Positions 47,833-56,418 of a stretch of 64,000 nucleotides of DNA are shown here, one piece after another. Position 1 is the stretch's first letter. Each line of letters starts with the position of its first letter. The stretch comes from Janibacter sp. A1S7 (GTDB lineage Bacteria > Actinomycetota > Actinomycetes > Actinomycetales > Dermatophilaceae). The notes beneath the pieces are model-generated. The model was not told the DNA's origin. It ran no database searches and saw nothing but the letters and a program-made list of their open reading frames with translations. The stretch covers positions 2,418,001 to 2,482,000 of the forward strand of contig NZ_CP144913.1 in the NCBI RefSeq assembly GCF_037198315.1, in the 5' to 3' direction. A program made the translations under genes and the position numbers.

Positions 47833-47860
47833 CCATCCGGGGCAGCGGTCGGCGCCGAAC
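47833..47860 (+). promoter_or_regulatory. SigK-type promoter of the molybdopterin oxidoreductase gene
   Basis: CCATCC (47833-47838) and CCGAAC (47855-47860) are separated by exactly 16 bases. From memory the M. tuberculosis SigK consensus is CCATCC-N16/17-CCGAATA. The start codon lies seven bases after the -10, so the message would be leaderless. Confidence 0.7.
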
Positions 47861-47867
47861 CCCCGGC

Positions 47868-49388
47868 ATGAACGTCCGTAGGATCACCGCCGCCATGTGC
47901 GGGATCCTCGCGACCGCGCTCGGAGGCGCCGCGGCGCACCTGGTCGCGGCACTCGTCTCGGCGCCGTCATCACCCGTCCTCGCGGTCGGCAGCACCGTCA
48001 TCGACGGCACCCCGACACCCGTGAAGGAGTGGGCGGTGGGGACCTTCGGCACGGCGGACAAGCCGATCCTCATCGGGTCGGTCATCGCCGTCACCCTCCT
48101 GCTGGCCGCGGTCGCCGGGGTCCTGCGACTGCGTTCCCGGGCCGCTGCGGTCGCCGTCCTGGTGCTGCTCACCGTCCTCGCCGGTGCCGCCGCGGTGCTG
48201 CGTCCGCAGGCCGGCTCCTTCGCCTGGCTGCCGGCCATCGTGGCGGCCGTCGTCGGCGTCGCCTGCCTGGAGTGGCTCGTCTCCCGGACCCGGTTGCTGC
48301 GCCCGGACCCCGACGTGCCGGGCGAGCCGACCCGACGCGGCGTCCTCGCACTCGGTGGCGCCGGCGTCGGCGCCGTCGCCCTCGGCGCCGGCGGTCAGGC
48401 ACTCGCCCGCCGTCGCGCACCGGTCACGATCTCCCTGCCCACGGCTGCCGACCCGCTGCCACCACTGGCGAAGGGGGTCGATGTCGGCAAGGCAGGCATC
48501 TCCCCCTTCGTCACCCCCGTCAAGGACTTCTACCGGATCGACACCGCTCTGCTCGTACCCAAGGTCGATCCGGGCACCTGGTCGTTGACCATCGACGGTG
48601 ACGTGCCGGACCCCTTCACGATCGACCTCGACGAGCTGCTCGCGATGCCCGCGGTCGAGCGGGACATCACCCTCAACTGCGTCTCCAACCCCGTCGGGGG
48701 CCCCTACGTCGGCAATGCCCGCTGGCTCGGGGTCCTCACCCGCGAGCTCTTCGCCCGGGCCGGCATCGACGCCGACCCACGCGACCCTGACCTGCAGGTG
48801 CTGTCCACCTCGACGGACGGGATGACGATCTCCACGCCGCTGTCCGCCCTGCTCGACGACCGGGACGCCCTCGTCGCGGTGGGCATGAACGGCGCTCCCC
48901 TGGCTGCCGAGCGAGGTTTCCCCGCCCGGCTCCTCACACCCCGGCTGTACGGCTTCGTCGGTGCCACCAAGTGGCTGACCCGGATGACCGTGACCCGCTA
49001 CGACGAGCAACCCGCGTACTGGACGGAGCGGGGGTGGGCCACCGACGGCACCGTCAAGACCCAGTCGCGGATCGACACCCCCGCCCCCCTGGCCCGTCTG
49101 GATCCCGGACGCACGACCATCGGCGGCGTCGCCTGGGCCCAGGGCCGTGGGATCGCGAAGGTCGAGGTGCGTGTGGACGACGGACCGTGGCAGCGGGCCA
49201 CCCTGGGCGTCGAGGCCGACATCGACTGCTGGCGACAGTGGTTCCTGCCCTGGGATGCCACCGACGGCCGCCATGATCTCACCGTGCGCGCGACGGACGG
49301 TACCGGCGAGATTCAGACGACCACGATGGCCAACCCCTTCCCCGCAGGCGCCTCGGGACTGCATTCGATCGCGGTCACCGTCGGTTGA
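47868..49388 (+). CDS. membrane-anchored molybdopterin oxidoreductase (sulfite oxidase-like fold)
   Basis: A 506-residue protein. The N-terminal 150 residues contain four membrane helices. After RRGVLALGG (a twin-arginine-like element, about residue 163) comes the Oxidored_molyb domain (about 205-400), with the cofactor cysteine in LNCVSNPVGG, and a C-terminal Mo-co dimerisation-like beta domain with VEVRVDDGPWQ. It resembles YedY/sulfite oxidase-fold enzymes fused to a membrane anchor, as found in actinomycetes. The substrate is unknown. A SigK-type promoter immediately upstream and the SigK/RskA genes downstream suggest envelope or redox-stress control. Confidence 0.88.
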   Translation: MNVRRITAAMCGILATALGGAAAHLVAALVSAPSSPVLAVGSTVIDGTPTPVKEWAVGTFGTADKPILIGSVIAVTLLLAAVAGVLRLRSRAAAVAVLVLLTVLAGAAAVLRPQAGSFAWLPAIVAAVVGVACLEWLVSRTRLLRPDPDVPGEPTRRGVLALGGAGVGAVALGAGGQALARRRAPVTISLPTAADPLPPLAKGVDVGKAGISPFVTPVKDFYRIDTALLVPKVDPGTWSLTIDGDVPDPFTIDLDELLAMPAVERDITLNCVSNPVGGPYVGNARWLGVLTRELFARAGIDADPRDPDLQVLSTSTDGMTISTPLSALLDDRDALVAVGMNGAPLAAERGFPARLLTPRLYGFVGATKWLTRMTVTRYDEQPAYWTERGWATDGTVKTQSRIDTPAPLARLDPGRTTIGGVAWAQGRGIAKVEVRVDDGPWQRATLGVEADIDCWRQWFLPWDATDGRHDLTVRATDGTGEIQTTTMANPFPAGASGLHSIAVTVG

Positions 49389-49389
49389 C

Positions 49390-49417
49390 CAATCCGGTCG
49401 GACACCCTACTACGAAC
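49390..49417 (+). promoter_or_regulatory. SigK-type promoter of the fasciclin lipoprotein gene
   Basis: CAATCC (49390-49395) and ACGAAC (49412-49417), again with a 16-base spacer, a close variant of the element before the molybdopterin oxidoreductase gene. Leader about 33 bases with GGAGG before the ATG. Confidence 0.6.
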
Positions 49418-49456
49418 TCCAGATGCACACTCCCACAACGTCTTTGGAGGCACACC

Positions 49457-50101
49457 ATGAACCGCAGGACCACCACGCGCCTGGCTGCGACGTTCGCCGC
49501 AGTCGCCCTGCCCTTCGCCCTGACCGCCTGCGGTTCGGACGCGGACTCCAGCGGCGGCAGCAGTGCCTCCGAGTCCACCTCCGGGAGCTCGGAGAGCATG
49601 TCGGGCGACGACGCCATGACAGCATCCGCCCCCTTCGGTGACGGCTGCGCCGCCGTACCCGAGGACGGCAAGGGCTCCTTCGACGGCATGGCCGAGGACC
49701 CGGTGGCCACCGCCGCCGGCAACAACCCGGCGCTGAGCACCCTGGTCGGCGCGGTGAAGAAGGCCGAGCTCGCCTCGACGCTCAACTCCGCCGAGGACAT
49801 CACCGTCTTCGCGCCGACCAACGACGCCTTCGATGCCATGGACCCGGCCACGCTCGACAAGGCCATGAACGACCCGAAGGGCCTGCTCTCCACGGTGCTG
49901 ACCCACCACGTCGTCGAGGGTCGCCTCGCGCCGGAGGACCTGGCCGGCACCCACTCGACGCTCGCCGGCGACGAGGTCACCGTCGAGGGGTCGGACGAGG
50001 ACTTCACCGTCGGTGAGGCGCAGGTCGTCTGCGGCAACGTGCAGACCGCCAACGCGACGGTCTACATCATCGACGGCGTGCTGATGCCCACCGCGAAGTG
50101 A
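49457..50101 (+). CDS. fasciclin-domain lipoprotein (MPT70/MPT83-like)
   Basis: A 214-residue secreted protein. The signal peptide ends in lipobox LTAC, followed by a Ser/Gly-rich spacer (about 25-55). The FAS1 domain (about 75-212) has the H1 box ITVFAPTNDAFDAM and the H2 box NATVYIIDGVLMP, with YH-equivalent sequence THHVVEGRL. In M. tuberculosis MPT70/MPT83 are SigK-controlled surface antigens; here the gene is directly upstream of sigK and has a SigK-type promoter. Likely anchored to the outer face of the membrane, with an adhesion or cell-surface role. Confidence 0.92.
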   Translation: MNRRTTTRLAATFAAVALPFALTACGSDADSSGGSSASESTSGSSESMSGDDAMTASAPFGDGCAAVPEDGKGSFDGMAEDPVATAAGNNPALSTLVGAVKKAELASTLNSAEDITVFAPTNDAFDAMDPATLDKAMNDPKGLLSTVLTHHVVEGRLAPEDLAGTHSTLAGDEVTVEGSDEDFTVGEAQVVCGNVQTANATVYIIDGVLMPTAK

Positions 50102-50111
50102 TCGATCACGC

Positions 50112-50753
50112 ATGATGGGTTCCGTGACCCCTTTCCCCAGCAAGAACACCGGCGACGGCGCCAGCGGCGCCGCCTCCCGAAGTACGACGGCGTCAGGGGT
50201 CACGGAATCCGACCGGCTCGCGGCCACGCTCCGAGCCACGGCCAGGGGGGACGATGCCGCCTTCGCCCGTGTCTACGACGACACGTCCGCAAGGGTCCAC
50301 GGCCTCGTGCTGCGGGTGCTGCGCAACCCGGCCCAGGCCGAGGAGGTCACCCAGGAGGTGTACCTCGAGGTCTGGCGTCGCGCCAGCTCCTTCGACCCGG
50401 CGAAGGGCTCTCCCTACGCCTGGTTGCTGACCCTGGCCCACCGACGGGCCGTCGACCGGGTCCGCAGCAGTCAGTCGGCCACCGCGCGGGACGAGACCTG
50501 GGAAGCGCGCACCCGCGACATCCACTACGACACGACAGCCGAGAAGGCGACCGAGAGACTGGAGGCCCACCGCGTGCGCGCAGCCCTCCACGAGCTCACG
50601 GACGCACAGCGGCAGGCCGTGAGCCTGGCCTACCTCGGTGGGTACACCCACCGCGAGGTGGCCAGCCTGCTCGATCTGCCCCTCGGCACCGCCAAGACCC
50701 GCATCCGCGACGGGTTGATCCGCCTACGAGACCAGTTGGGAGTGACCTCATGA
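50112..50753 (+). CDS. sigK: ECF sigma factor SigK
   Basis: A 213-residue ECF sigma factor with region 2 (AFARVYDDTSARVHGLVLR to FDPAKGSPYAWLLTLAHRRAVDRVR) and region 4 (LTDAQRQAVSLAYLGGYTHREVA to LGTAKTRIRDGLIRLR). The WLLTLAHRRAVDRVR stretch is typical of the SigK group, and the next gene is its anti-sigma factor RskA, overlapping as ATGA. No SigK-type promoter is seen directly before it; it could be read through from the fasciclin promoter (11-base gap), giving positive feedback. Confidence 0.92.
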   Translation: MMGSVTPFPSKNTGDGASGAASRSTTASGVTESDRLAATLRATARGDDAAFARVYDDTSARVHGLVLRVLRNPAQAEEVTQEVYLEVWRRASSFDPAKGSPYAWLLTLAHRRAVDRVRSSQSATARDETWEARTRDIHYDTTAEKATERLEAHRVRAALHELTDAQRQAVSLAYLGGYTHREVASLLDLPLGTAKTRIRDGLIRLRDQLGVTS

Positions 50754-51487
50754 GTGAGGATCTGCACAGCCTCTCCGGCGCCTACGTGCTCAACTCCCTC
50801 ACCGAGCAGGAGCGTGCCGACTTCGAGATGCACCTGCGCCGCTGCCCGACCTGCCGGGACGAGATCGACTCGCTTCGCGAGGTGGTCCCCCTGCTCGCCG
50901 AGACCGTCGCGAGCGAGCCGCCCCCCTCGTTGCGGGAGAACATCCTCGCGCAAGCGGCCCGGACACGGCAGGACCCACCGGACTCCGTCCAGCAGGCAGA
51001 GGTGCCGCCCGCCCGCGTCCGCGAGCACCCTGCGCACGGCCGGGTGATCCCCCTTCGTCGTCGTCGGTGGGCGGCCGGCCTCGCCGCCGCAGCAGCCCTC
51101 GTCGTCGGCGGCGGCGTCACCTGGCAGGTCGTCGAGCAGACGACCACCGGCGTCACCGAGCAGGTCGCCTCGGCGCCGGACGCCCGCAGCTGGCAGGCCG
51201 AGACCACCAGCGGCGCCACGATCGTCGTCACCCGCAGTGAGCAGATGGGCGAGGCGGTGCTTCGTGTCAAGGGCCTGGACGACCCCGGCGAGGGTCACGC
51301 GTACCAGGCCTGGCTGCAGAACGAGGAGGGCAACATGGTCCCGGCCGGAGTGATGAGCGGGACCGACGGCGAGATGGTCCTCAAGGGTGACGTCAAGCAG
51401 GCGAAGGGGGTCGGTCTGACCGTCGAGCCGGCCGGTGGCTCGGAGCAGCCGACGACCGACCCGGTCGCCCTGGTCGTCCTGTCCTAG
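50750..51487 (+). CDS. rskA: anti-sigma-K factor RskA
   Basis: A 245-residue single-span membrane protein. The N-terminal cytoplasmic anti-sigma domain (about 1-70) includes HLRRCPTC, the zinc-binding-like HxxxCxxC motif. One membrane helix ([17 protein letters not shown], about 105-122) separates it from the extracytoplasmic RskA domain, with [20 protein letters not shown]. It holds SigK inactive at the membrane until regulated proteolysis. Stop-start overlap with sigK indicates coupled synthesis. Confidence 0.93.
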   Translation: MSEDLHSLSGAYVLNSLTEQERADFEMHLRRCPTCRDEIDSLREVVPLLAETVASEPPPSLRENILAQAARTRQDPPDSVQQAEVPPARVREHPAHGRVIPLRRRRWAAGLAAAAALVVGGGVTWQVVEQTTTGVTEQVASAPDARSWQAETTSGATIVVTRSEQMGEAVLRVKGLDDPGEGHAYQAWLQNEEGNMVPAGVMSGTDGEMVLKGDVKQAKGVGLTVEPAGGSEQPTTDPVALVVLS

Positions 51488-51575
51488 GGCGCGGTGTCCG
51501 TCCGAGCCGGCCCGGAGTAGGGTCGGACCGTCAATTGTTCGCCCCCAACACCCGCATGAAGGGGTACGAGTTCTC

Positions 51576-52571
51576 GTGAGCACCACTCCCGTCAAGGTCG
51601 CCGTCACCGGCGCCGCCGGCCAGATCGGCTACAGCCTCCTCTTCCGCATCGCCAGCGGATCCCTCTTCGGTCCCGACACGCCCGTCGAGCTGCGCCTGCT
51701 CGAGATCACGCCCGCGCTGAAGTCGCTCGAGGGTGTCGTCATGGAGCTCGACGACTGCGCCTTCCCGACGCTTGCCGGCGTGGAGATCGGCGACGACCCG
51801 GAGAAGGTCTTCGACGGCGTCAACCACGCCCTGCTCGTCGGTGCCCGCCCCCGCGGCCCCGGCATGGAGCGCGGCGACCTGCTCGAGGCCAACGGCGGCA
51901 TCTTCGCCCCGCAGGGCGCTGCGCTGAACAAGGTCGCGGCCGACGACGTCCACGTGACGATCACCGGCAACCCGGCCAACACCAACGCGCTCATCGCGAT
52001 GAACAACGCTCCGGACATCCCCAACGAGCAGTTCTCCGCGCTCACCCGCCTCGACCACAATCGCGCCATCAGTCAGCTGTCCTCGAAGCTGGACGTGCCG
52101 GTCACCGACATCACGAAGATGACCATCTGGGGCAACCACTCCGCGACCCAGTACCCGGACCTCTTCCACGCCGAGGTCGGTGGCAAGAACGCCGCCGAGG
52201 CCGTCGGCGACCAGGACTGGCTGGAGAACACCTTCATCCCGACCGTCGCCAAGCGCGGCGCGGCGATCATCGAGGCCCGGGGTGCCTCCTCGGCGGCCTC
52301 GGCCGCCTCCGCGACCGTCGACCACGCGCGCGACTGGGCGCTGGGCACCCCCGAGGGCAACTGGGTGTCGATGTCGGTCTGCTCCGACGGCTCCTACGGC
52401 GTGCCGGAGGGCCTGATCTCCTCCTTCCCGGTCACCGTCAAGGACGGCAGGTGGGAGATCGTCCAGGGCCTGCAGATCGACGACTTCAGCCGCGGCCGGA
52501 TCGACGCCACCGTGGCCGAGCTCGCCGAGGAGCGCGACGCCGTGACCAAGCTCGGTCTCATCTCGGGCTGA
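51576..52571 (+). CDS. mdh: malate dehydrogenase
   Basis: A 331-residue NAD-dependent malate dehydrogenase of the cytosolic-type LDH/MDH2 group. The dinucleotide motif [14 protein letters not shown] begins near residue 10; the active-site loop [33 protein letters not shown] and the catalytic histidine in [11 protein letters not shown] are present. It starts with GTG at 51576 (VSTTPVKV), preceded by GGGGTACGAG. It is a TCA-cycle partner of the isocitrate dehydrogenase and succinyl-CoA synthetase elsewhere in the window. A terminator follows. Confidence 0.96.
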   Translation: MSTTPVKVAVTGAAGQIGYSLLFRIASGSLFGPDTPVELRLLEITPALKSLEGVVMELDDCAFPTLAGVEIGDDPEKVFDGVNHALLVGARPRGPGMERGDLLEANGGIFAPQGAALNKVAADDVHVTITGNPANTNALIAMNNAPDIPNEQFSALTRLDHNRAISQLSSKLDVPVTDITKMTIWGNHSATQYPDLFHAEVGGKNAAEAVGDQDWLENTFIPTVAKRGAAIIEARGASSAASAASATVDHARDWALGTPEGNWVSMSVCSDGSYGVPEGLISSFPVTVKDGRWEIVQGLQIDDFSRGRIDATVAELAEERDAVTKLGLISG

Positions 52572-52586
52572 CCGGCCGAGCACGGA

Positions 52587-52626
52587 CGAAGGGGGACCCG
52601 CGCCGGTTGGTGCGGGTCCCCCTTCG
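52587..52626. terminator. terminator of mdh (CGAAGGGGG pair)
   Basis: A perfect or near-perfect 18-base stem (CGAAGGGGGACCCGCGCC with its complement, one mismatch) with a short TT-containing loop, 16 bases after the mdh stop. Also serves the convergent DUF3017 gene. Confidence 0.85.
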
Positions 52627-52744
52627 CTGTGCTCGCCCCATCACGATTATCGGGTCACCCGTGAATCACCGGCTGTGCCCGAGTATGAAACCCCGGCGAA
52701 CCCGGGGAAAGTCGTGTGGAGTCAGACGTCGAGGACGAGGCCCG

Positions 52745-53092
52745 TCAGCGAGGCGTCATGTCGAGGGTGAAGCCGGAGACGACGATCAGCCCCGCGAGCA
52801 CGACGAGGGTAAGGACGTCGAGGACCCGGCTGCGCACGACCAGCCCCCCGGCACGGTCCGTGGAGAGCACGATCCGCAGCACCGCCGCCAGCACGAGCGT
52901 GGCACCGAGGACCGCGGTCGCCCGCAGCACGTGGTCGGTGAGGACGAAGATCAGCCCCACCACGACCCCCGCAGCGATGACCCACCACGCCGCCAGGGGC
53001 GGCACGTCGAGCGCAGGGCGCGACTGCTCGGACAGGTCCTCGCTCGCGACCTCGTCCGGGTCGAGCTCACCATGGACGTCCTCGTCAGGCAC
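52745..53092 (-). CDS. DUF3017 small membrane protein
   Basis: A 115-residue protein with an acidic N-terminus (about 30 residues) and three hydrophobic segments: [35 protein letters not shown] and [18 protein letters not shown]. This is the usual DUF3017 layout in actinomycetes, where the gene regularly follows folD as it does here (eight-base overlap). Function unknown. Confidence 0.88.
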   Translation of the reverse strand: MPDEDVHGELDPDEVASEDLSEQSRPALDVPPLAAWWVIAAGVVVGLIFVLTDHVLRATAVLGATLVLAAVLRIVLSTDRAGGLVVRSRVLDVLTLVVLAGLIVVSGFTLDMTPR

Positions 53093-53936
53093 TGGCGGCT
53101 CCGACGACGTTGGCCAGCAGCATCGCGCGGGTCATCGGACCCACCCCGCCGGGGTTGGGGCTGATCCAACCGGCCACCTCGGCGACGTCGTCGGCCACGT
53201 CGCCGGCGATCCGGCTCTTGCCGTCCTCGCCCTCGACCCGGCTGACTCCGACGTCCAGCACCGCGGCACCGGGCTTGACCATGTCCGCGGTGATGATGCC
53301 GGGCACCCCCGCGGCCGCGACGACGATGTCCGCCGTACGCACCTCTGCCGCAAGGTCCCTCGTCCCGGTGTGGCACAGCACCGGCGTGGCGTTCTCGCTG
53401 CGCCGGGTGAGGATCAGGCCCAGCGGCCGGCCGACGGTGATACCGCGTCCGACGACCGCGACCTTGGCTCCCTGGGTCGGCACGTCGTGCCGCCGAAGCA
53501 ACTCGAGGCAGCCCATCGGCGTGCAGGGCAGCGGGCCCGGCTCCCCCAGCACCAGTCGACCGAGGTTGACCGGGTGCAGCCCGTCGACGTCCTTCGCCGG
53601 GTCGACCGCCGAGAGGATCGCGTTCTCGTCCAGACCGGTCGGTTGCTGCACGAGGAAGCCGGTACAGGCCGGGTCCTCGTTCAGCTCCCGGACCACTGCC
53701 AGGACCTCCTCCAGCGTCGAGTCGGCCGGCAGGTCGCGGCGGATGCTCGTGATCCCGATCTCGGCGCAGTCCCGGTGCTTGGCGCCGACGTACCAGCGGC
53801 TGCCGGGGTCGTCACCGACGAGGACGGTGCCCAGACCGGGGGTGATGCCCCGCTCCCTGAGCGCGGCCACCGTCGTCCTCAGCTCGTCCTTGATCGACGC
53901 GAGCGCCGCCTTGCCGTCGAGGATCTGTGCAGTCAC
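53085..53936 (-). CDS. folD: methylenetetrahydrofolate dehydrogenase/cyclohydrolase
   Basis: A 283-residue bifunctional enzyme that interconverts methylene-, methenyl- and formyl-tetrahydrofolate. The catalytic [11 protein letters not shown] segment (Tyr and Lys), the [11 protein letters not shown] motif and the NADP-binding [11 protein letters not shown] are present. The usual VQLPLP motif reads [10 protein letters not shown], a notable variation. It supplies 10-formyl-THF to PurN and PurH, encoded just upstream; the start is 29 bases after the purH stop. Confidence 0.94.
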   Translation of the reverse strand: MTAQILDGKAALASIKDELRTTVAALRERGITPGLGTVLVGDDPGSRWYVGAKHRDCAEIGITSIRRDLPADSTLEEVLAVVRELNEDPACTGFLVQQPTGLDENAILSAVDPAKDVDGLHPVNLGRLVLGEPGPLPCTPMGCLELLRRHDVPTQGAKVAVVGRGITVGRPLGLILTRRSENATPVLCHTGTRDLAAEVRTADIVVAAAGVPGIITADMVKPGAAVLDVGVSRVEGEDGKSRIAGDVADDVAEVAGWISPNPGGVGPMTRAMLLANVVGAASA

Positions 53937-53965
53937 GTGGTCATCCTTCCAGTGCGTGGCGCTGA

Positions 53966-55576
53966 TCAGTGGGCGAAGTGCCGGGTACCGGTGAAGTACA
54001 TCGTGATGCCGGCCGCCTTCGCGGCCTCGACGACCTCGTCGTCACGCACCGAGCCACCGGGGGCGACGACTGCGCGGACCCCGGCGTCGAGCAGGACCTG
54101 CAGACCGTCAGCGAAGGGGAAGAACGCGTCGGAGGCCGCCACGGCCCCCTTCGCCCGGTCCTCACCGGCACGTCCGACCGCGAGGTGGCAGGAGTCGACG
54201 CGGTTGACCTGCCCCATGCCGATACCGACGGAACCGCCGTCCCTGGCCAGCAAGATGGCATTGGACTTCGTCGCCCGTACCGCACGCCACGCGAAGGCGA
54301 GGTCGGCGAGGGTCGCGCCGTCCGCAGCCTCACCGGCCACCAGGGCCCACCGAGTCGGGTCGTCGCCCTGTCCGCCACGGCCCCGGCTGGAGTCCTCGCC
54401 ACTCGTCGGCTCGACCACGGCGTCGATCGCGTCGCGGTCCTGGACGAGGACGCCACCGGAGATCGGACGCACCTCGACTCCGCCCGGTGTCGGTGTGGCG
54501 ACCTTCAGCAGGCGACGGTTCTTCTTCTCCTTCAGGATCTCCAGCGCATCGGCGTCGAAGTCGGGCGCCAGGACGACCTCGGAGAACGTGTCATTGAGCG
54601 CCGTCGCCATCGTGGCGGTGATCGGGCGGTTGCTGGCGACGATGCCGCCGTAGGCCGACACCGGGTCGCAGGCCTGGGCACGCTCGTAGGCAGCCTCGAT
54701 GGTCTCGCCCACGGCGATGCCGCAGGGATTGGCGTGCTTGATGATCGCCACGGTCGGCAGGTCACCGTGGTCGTGCGCGGCGCGCAGAGCAGCGTCGGCG
54801 TCGACGTAGTTGTTGTAGGACATCGCCTTGCCGTGCAGCTGCTCGGCCTGCGCGAGCCCCGCGCCACCGTCGGCGACGTAGAGGGCAGCGCGCTGGTGCG
54901 GGTTCTCGCCGTAGCGCAGCGTCTGCTCGCGGGTCCAGGTGCCACCGATCTGCGCGTCGAAGCCGGTGCCGTCGCCGGTGTCGGCCACCGTGTCGGCCAT
55001 CCAGTCGGCGACCGCCACGTCGTAGCGGGCCGTGTGGGCGAAGGCCTCGGCAGCGAGTCGCTGGCGCTGCTCGAGGGAGAAGCCGCCACCGCGGACGGCG
55101 TCGAGGACACCGCCGTAGCCGTCGGGGTCGGTCACGATCGCGACGGACGCGTGGTTCTTCGCCGCGGCGCGCACCATCGTCGGCCCCCCGATGTCGATCT
55201 TCTCGATGCAGTCCTGCACGCCCGCGCCGGAGGCGACGGTGTCGGCGAAGGGGTAGAGGTTGACCACGACGAGGTCGAAGGGGGCGACCTGCAGCTCCTC
55301 GAGCTGGCGGACGTGGTCGCTCAGCCGGGTGTCGGCCAGGATCCCGGCGTGGACCCGTGGGTGCAGGGTCTTGACGCGGCCGTCGAGGCACTCGGGGAAT
55401 CCGGTGAGGTCCTCGACCTTGGTCACGGGCAGGCCGAGCTTCTCGATCAGGGCGGCCGAGCCACCGGTGGAGACCAGCTCGACACCGGCGTCGGCGAGGC
55501 CCGAGACGAGGTCCTCCAGGCCGGTCTTGTCGAAGACCGAGACGAGGGCGCGGCGGACGGGGCGAGGATCGGACAC
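53966..55576 (-). CDS. purH: bifunctional AICAR transformylase/IMP cyclohydrolase
   Basis: A 536-residue enzyme performing the last two steps of purine synthesis. The N-terminal cyclohydrolase domain shows [25 protein letters not shown] and [18 protein letters not shown]; the C-terminal transformylase domain shows [13 protein letters not shown] and the catalytic KHANPCG. A short non-conserved insert ([17 protein letters not shown]) lies near residue 395. The GTG start at 55576 has CAGGAG six bases upstream. Its leader contains a ZTP riboswitch, so expression is tied to the folate/ZMP status. Confidence 0.96.
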   Translation of the reverse strand: MSDPRPVRRALVSVFDKTGLEDLVSGLADAGVELVSTGGSAALIEKLGLPVTKVEDLTGFPECLDGRVKTLHPRVHAGILADTRLSDHVRQLEELQVAPFDLVVVNLYPFADTVASGAGVQDCIEKIDIGGPTMVRAAAKNHASVAIVTDPDGYGGVLDAVRGGGFSLEQRQRLAAEAFAHTARYDVAVADWMADTVADTGDGTGFDAQIGGTWTREQTLRYGENPHQRAALYVADGGAGLAQAEQLHGKAMSYNNYVDADAALRAAHDHGDLPTVAIIKHANPCGIAVGETIEAAYERAQACDPVSAYGGIVASNRPITATMATALNDTFSEVVLAPDFDADALEILKEKKNRRLLKVATPTPGGVEVRPISGGVLVQDRDAIDAVVEPTSGEDSSRGRGGQGDDPTRWALVAGEAADGATLADLAFAWRAVRATKSNAILLARDGGSVGIGMGQVNRVDSCHLAVGRAGEDRAKGAVAASDAFFPFADGLQVLLDAGVRAVVAPGGSVRDDEVVEAAKAAGITMYFTGTRHFAH

Positions 55577-55604
55577 GGATGCTCCTGGTGGGTCGGCTGC
55601 GTGG

Positions 55605-55682
55605 TGGGTGCACCCAGGCGGGCGATGCACCCCGACGTCCACTCCCCGGTGGTGATCCACCTTCGCCAGTCGTGTGTGTGGA
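55605..55682 (-). promoter_or_regulatory. ZTP (pfl) riboswitch upstream of purH
   Basis: Read on the minus strand, the leader contains the ordered pfl-motif elements: ACTGGCG, the GTGG..CCACC-type hairpin with GGTGGATCACCACC, CGGGGAGTGG and, after a short insert, CCGCCTGGGTGCA, which pairs with the 5' region in the pseudoknot. The aptamer senses ZTP/ZMP, which builds up when 10-formyl-THF is short, the exact substrate need of PurH. It ends about 30-40 bases before the purH start. Confidence 0.88.
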
Positions 55683-55684
55683 TG

Positions 55685-55713
55685 AGTTTACGTCTGCGGC
55701 CCGTGCCTGGCGA
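55685..55713 (-). promoter_or_regulatory. candidate promoter of the purH leader
   Basis: Read on the minus strand, TAAACT (55685-55690) is a good -10 element about seven bases upstream of the riboswitch 5' edge; the -35 (TTCGCC region) is weak. It would allow purH to be transcribed separately from purN. Confidence 0.5.
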
Positions 55714-55743
55714 ACCAACTGGCGATGTCTCCCGGTCCCGGGC

Positions 55744-56349
55744 TCAGCCCACGAGGCAGCGACGCCCCTCGACCCGCCAGCCACCGGTGGCCATGGCCGT
55801 GACGACGTCAACGAGCATCTCCCGCTCGACGACCTTGATCCGCTCGTGGAGTGACTCCTGCGTGTCCTCGTCGGTGATCTCGACGACACGCTGCTCGATG
55901 ATCGGACCGGTGTCGACCCCGGCGTCGACGAGATGGGCGGTCGAGCCGGTGATGCGCACGCCGTGGGCGAGCGCATCACGCACCCCGTGGGCGCCCGGGA
56001 AGGAGGGCAGCAGCGCCGGGTGGGTGTTGACGACGGTGGCCGACCCGAGCGTGGCCGGGCCCAGGATCTTCATGAAGCCCGCGGTGACGACGAGGTCGGG
56101 GGCGTGTCCACGCACCCGCTCGGCCAGTGCCGCGTCCCACGCGATCCGGTCGACGTGGTCGGAGACCGCCTCGACGAAGGTCGGGACACCGGCTGCCTCG
56201 GCCCGCTCGAGGCCGGGGCAGCCAGCCCGGTCGGCACCGACGGCGACGACCTCCGCCGGGAGCGTGCCGGCCGCCTGCGCGTCCAGCAGTGCCTGCAGCA
56301 GGGAGCCGGATCCGGAGACGAGGACGAGGAGACGAAGGGGGTCGCTCAC
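55744..56349 (-). CDS. purN: phosphoribosylglycinamide formyltransferase
   Basis: A 201-residue GAR transformylase. The N-terminal phosphate loop SGSGSLLQAL, the catalytic segment NTHPALLPSFPGAHGVRDAL (His and the HPxLLPSFPG core) and TAHLVDAGVDTGPII (catalytic aspartate) are intact. It uses 10-formyl-THF for the third step of purine synthesis. GTG at 56349 (VSDPLRLLV) is the start. It precedes purH, separated by the 167-base leader that carries the riboswitch. Confidence 0.95.
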   Translation of the reverse strand: MSDPLRLLVLVSGSGSLLQALLDAQAAGTLPAEVVAVGADRAGCPGLERAEAAGVPTFVEAVSDHVDRIAWDAALAERVRGHAPDLVVTAGFMKILGPATLGSATVVNTHPALLPSFPGAHGVRDALAHGVRITGSTAHLVDAGVDTGPIIEQRVVEITDEDTQESLHERIKVVEREMLVDVVTAMATGGWRVEGRRCLVG

Positions 56350-56418
56350 GCCGGGGAGTCTATCCGCGCTCGCGAGCCGAGCCCCTCCCCCTTCGCGACT
56401 GCGTGGGCTCGGGCGAGC

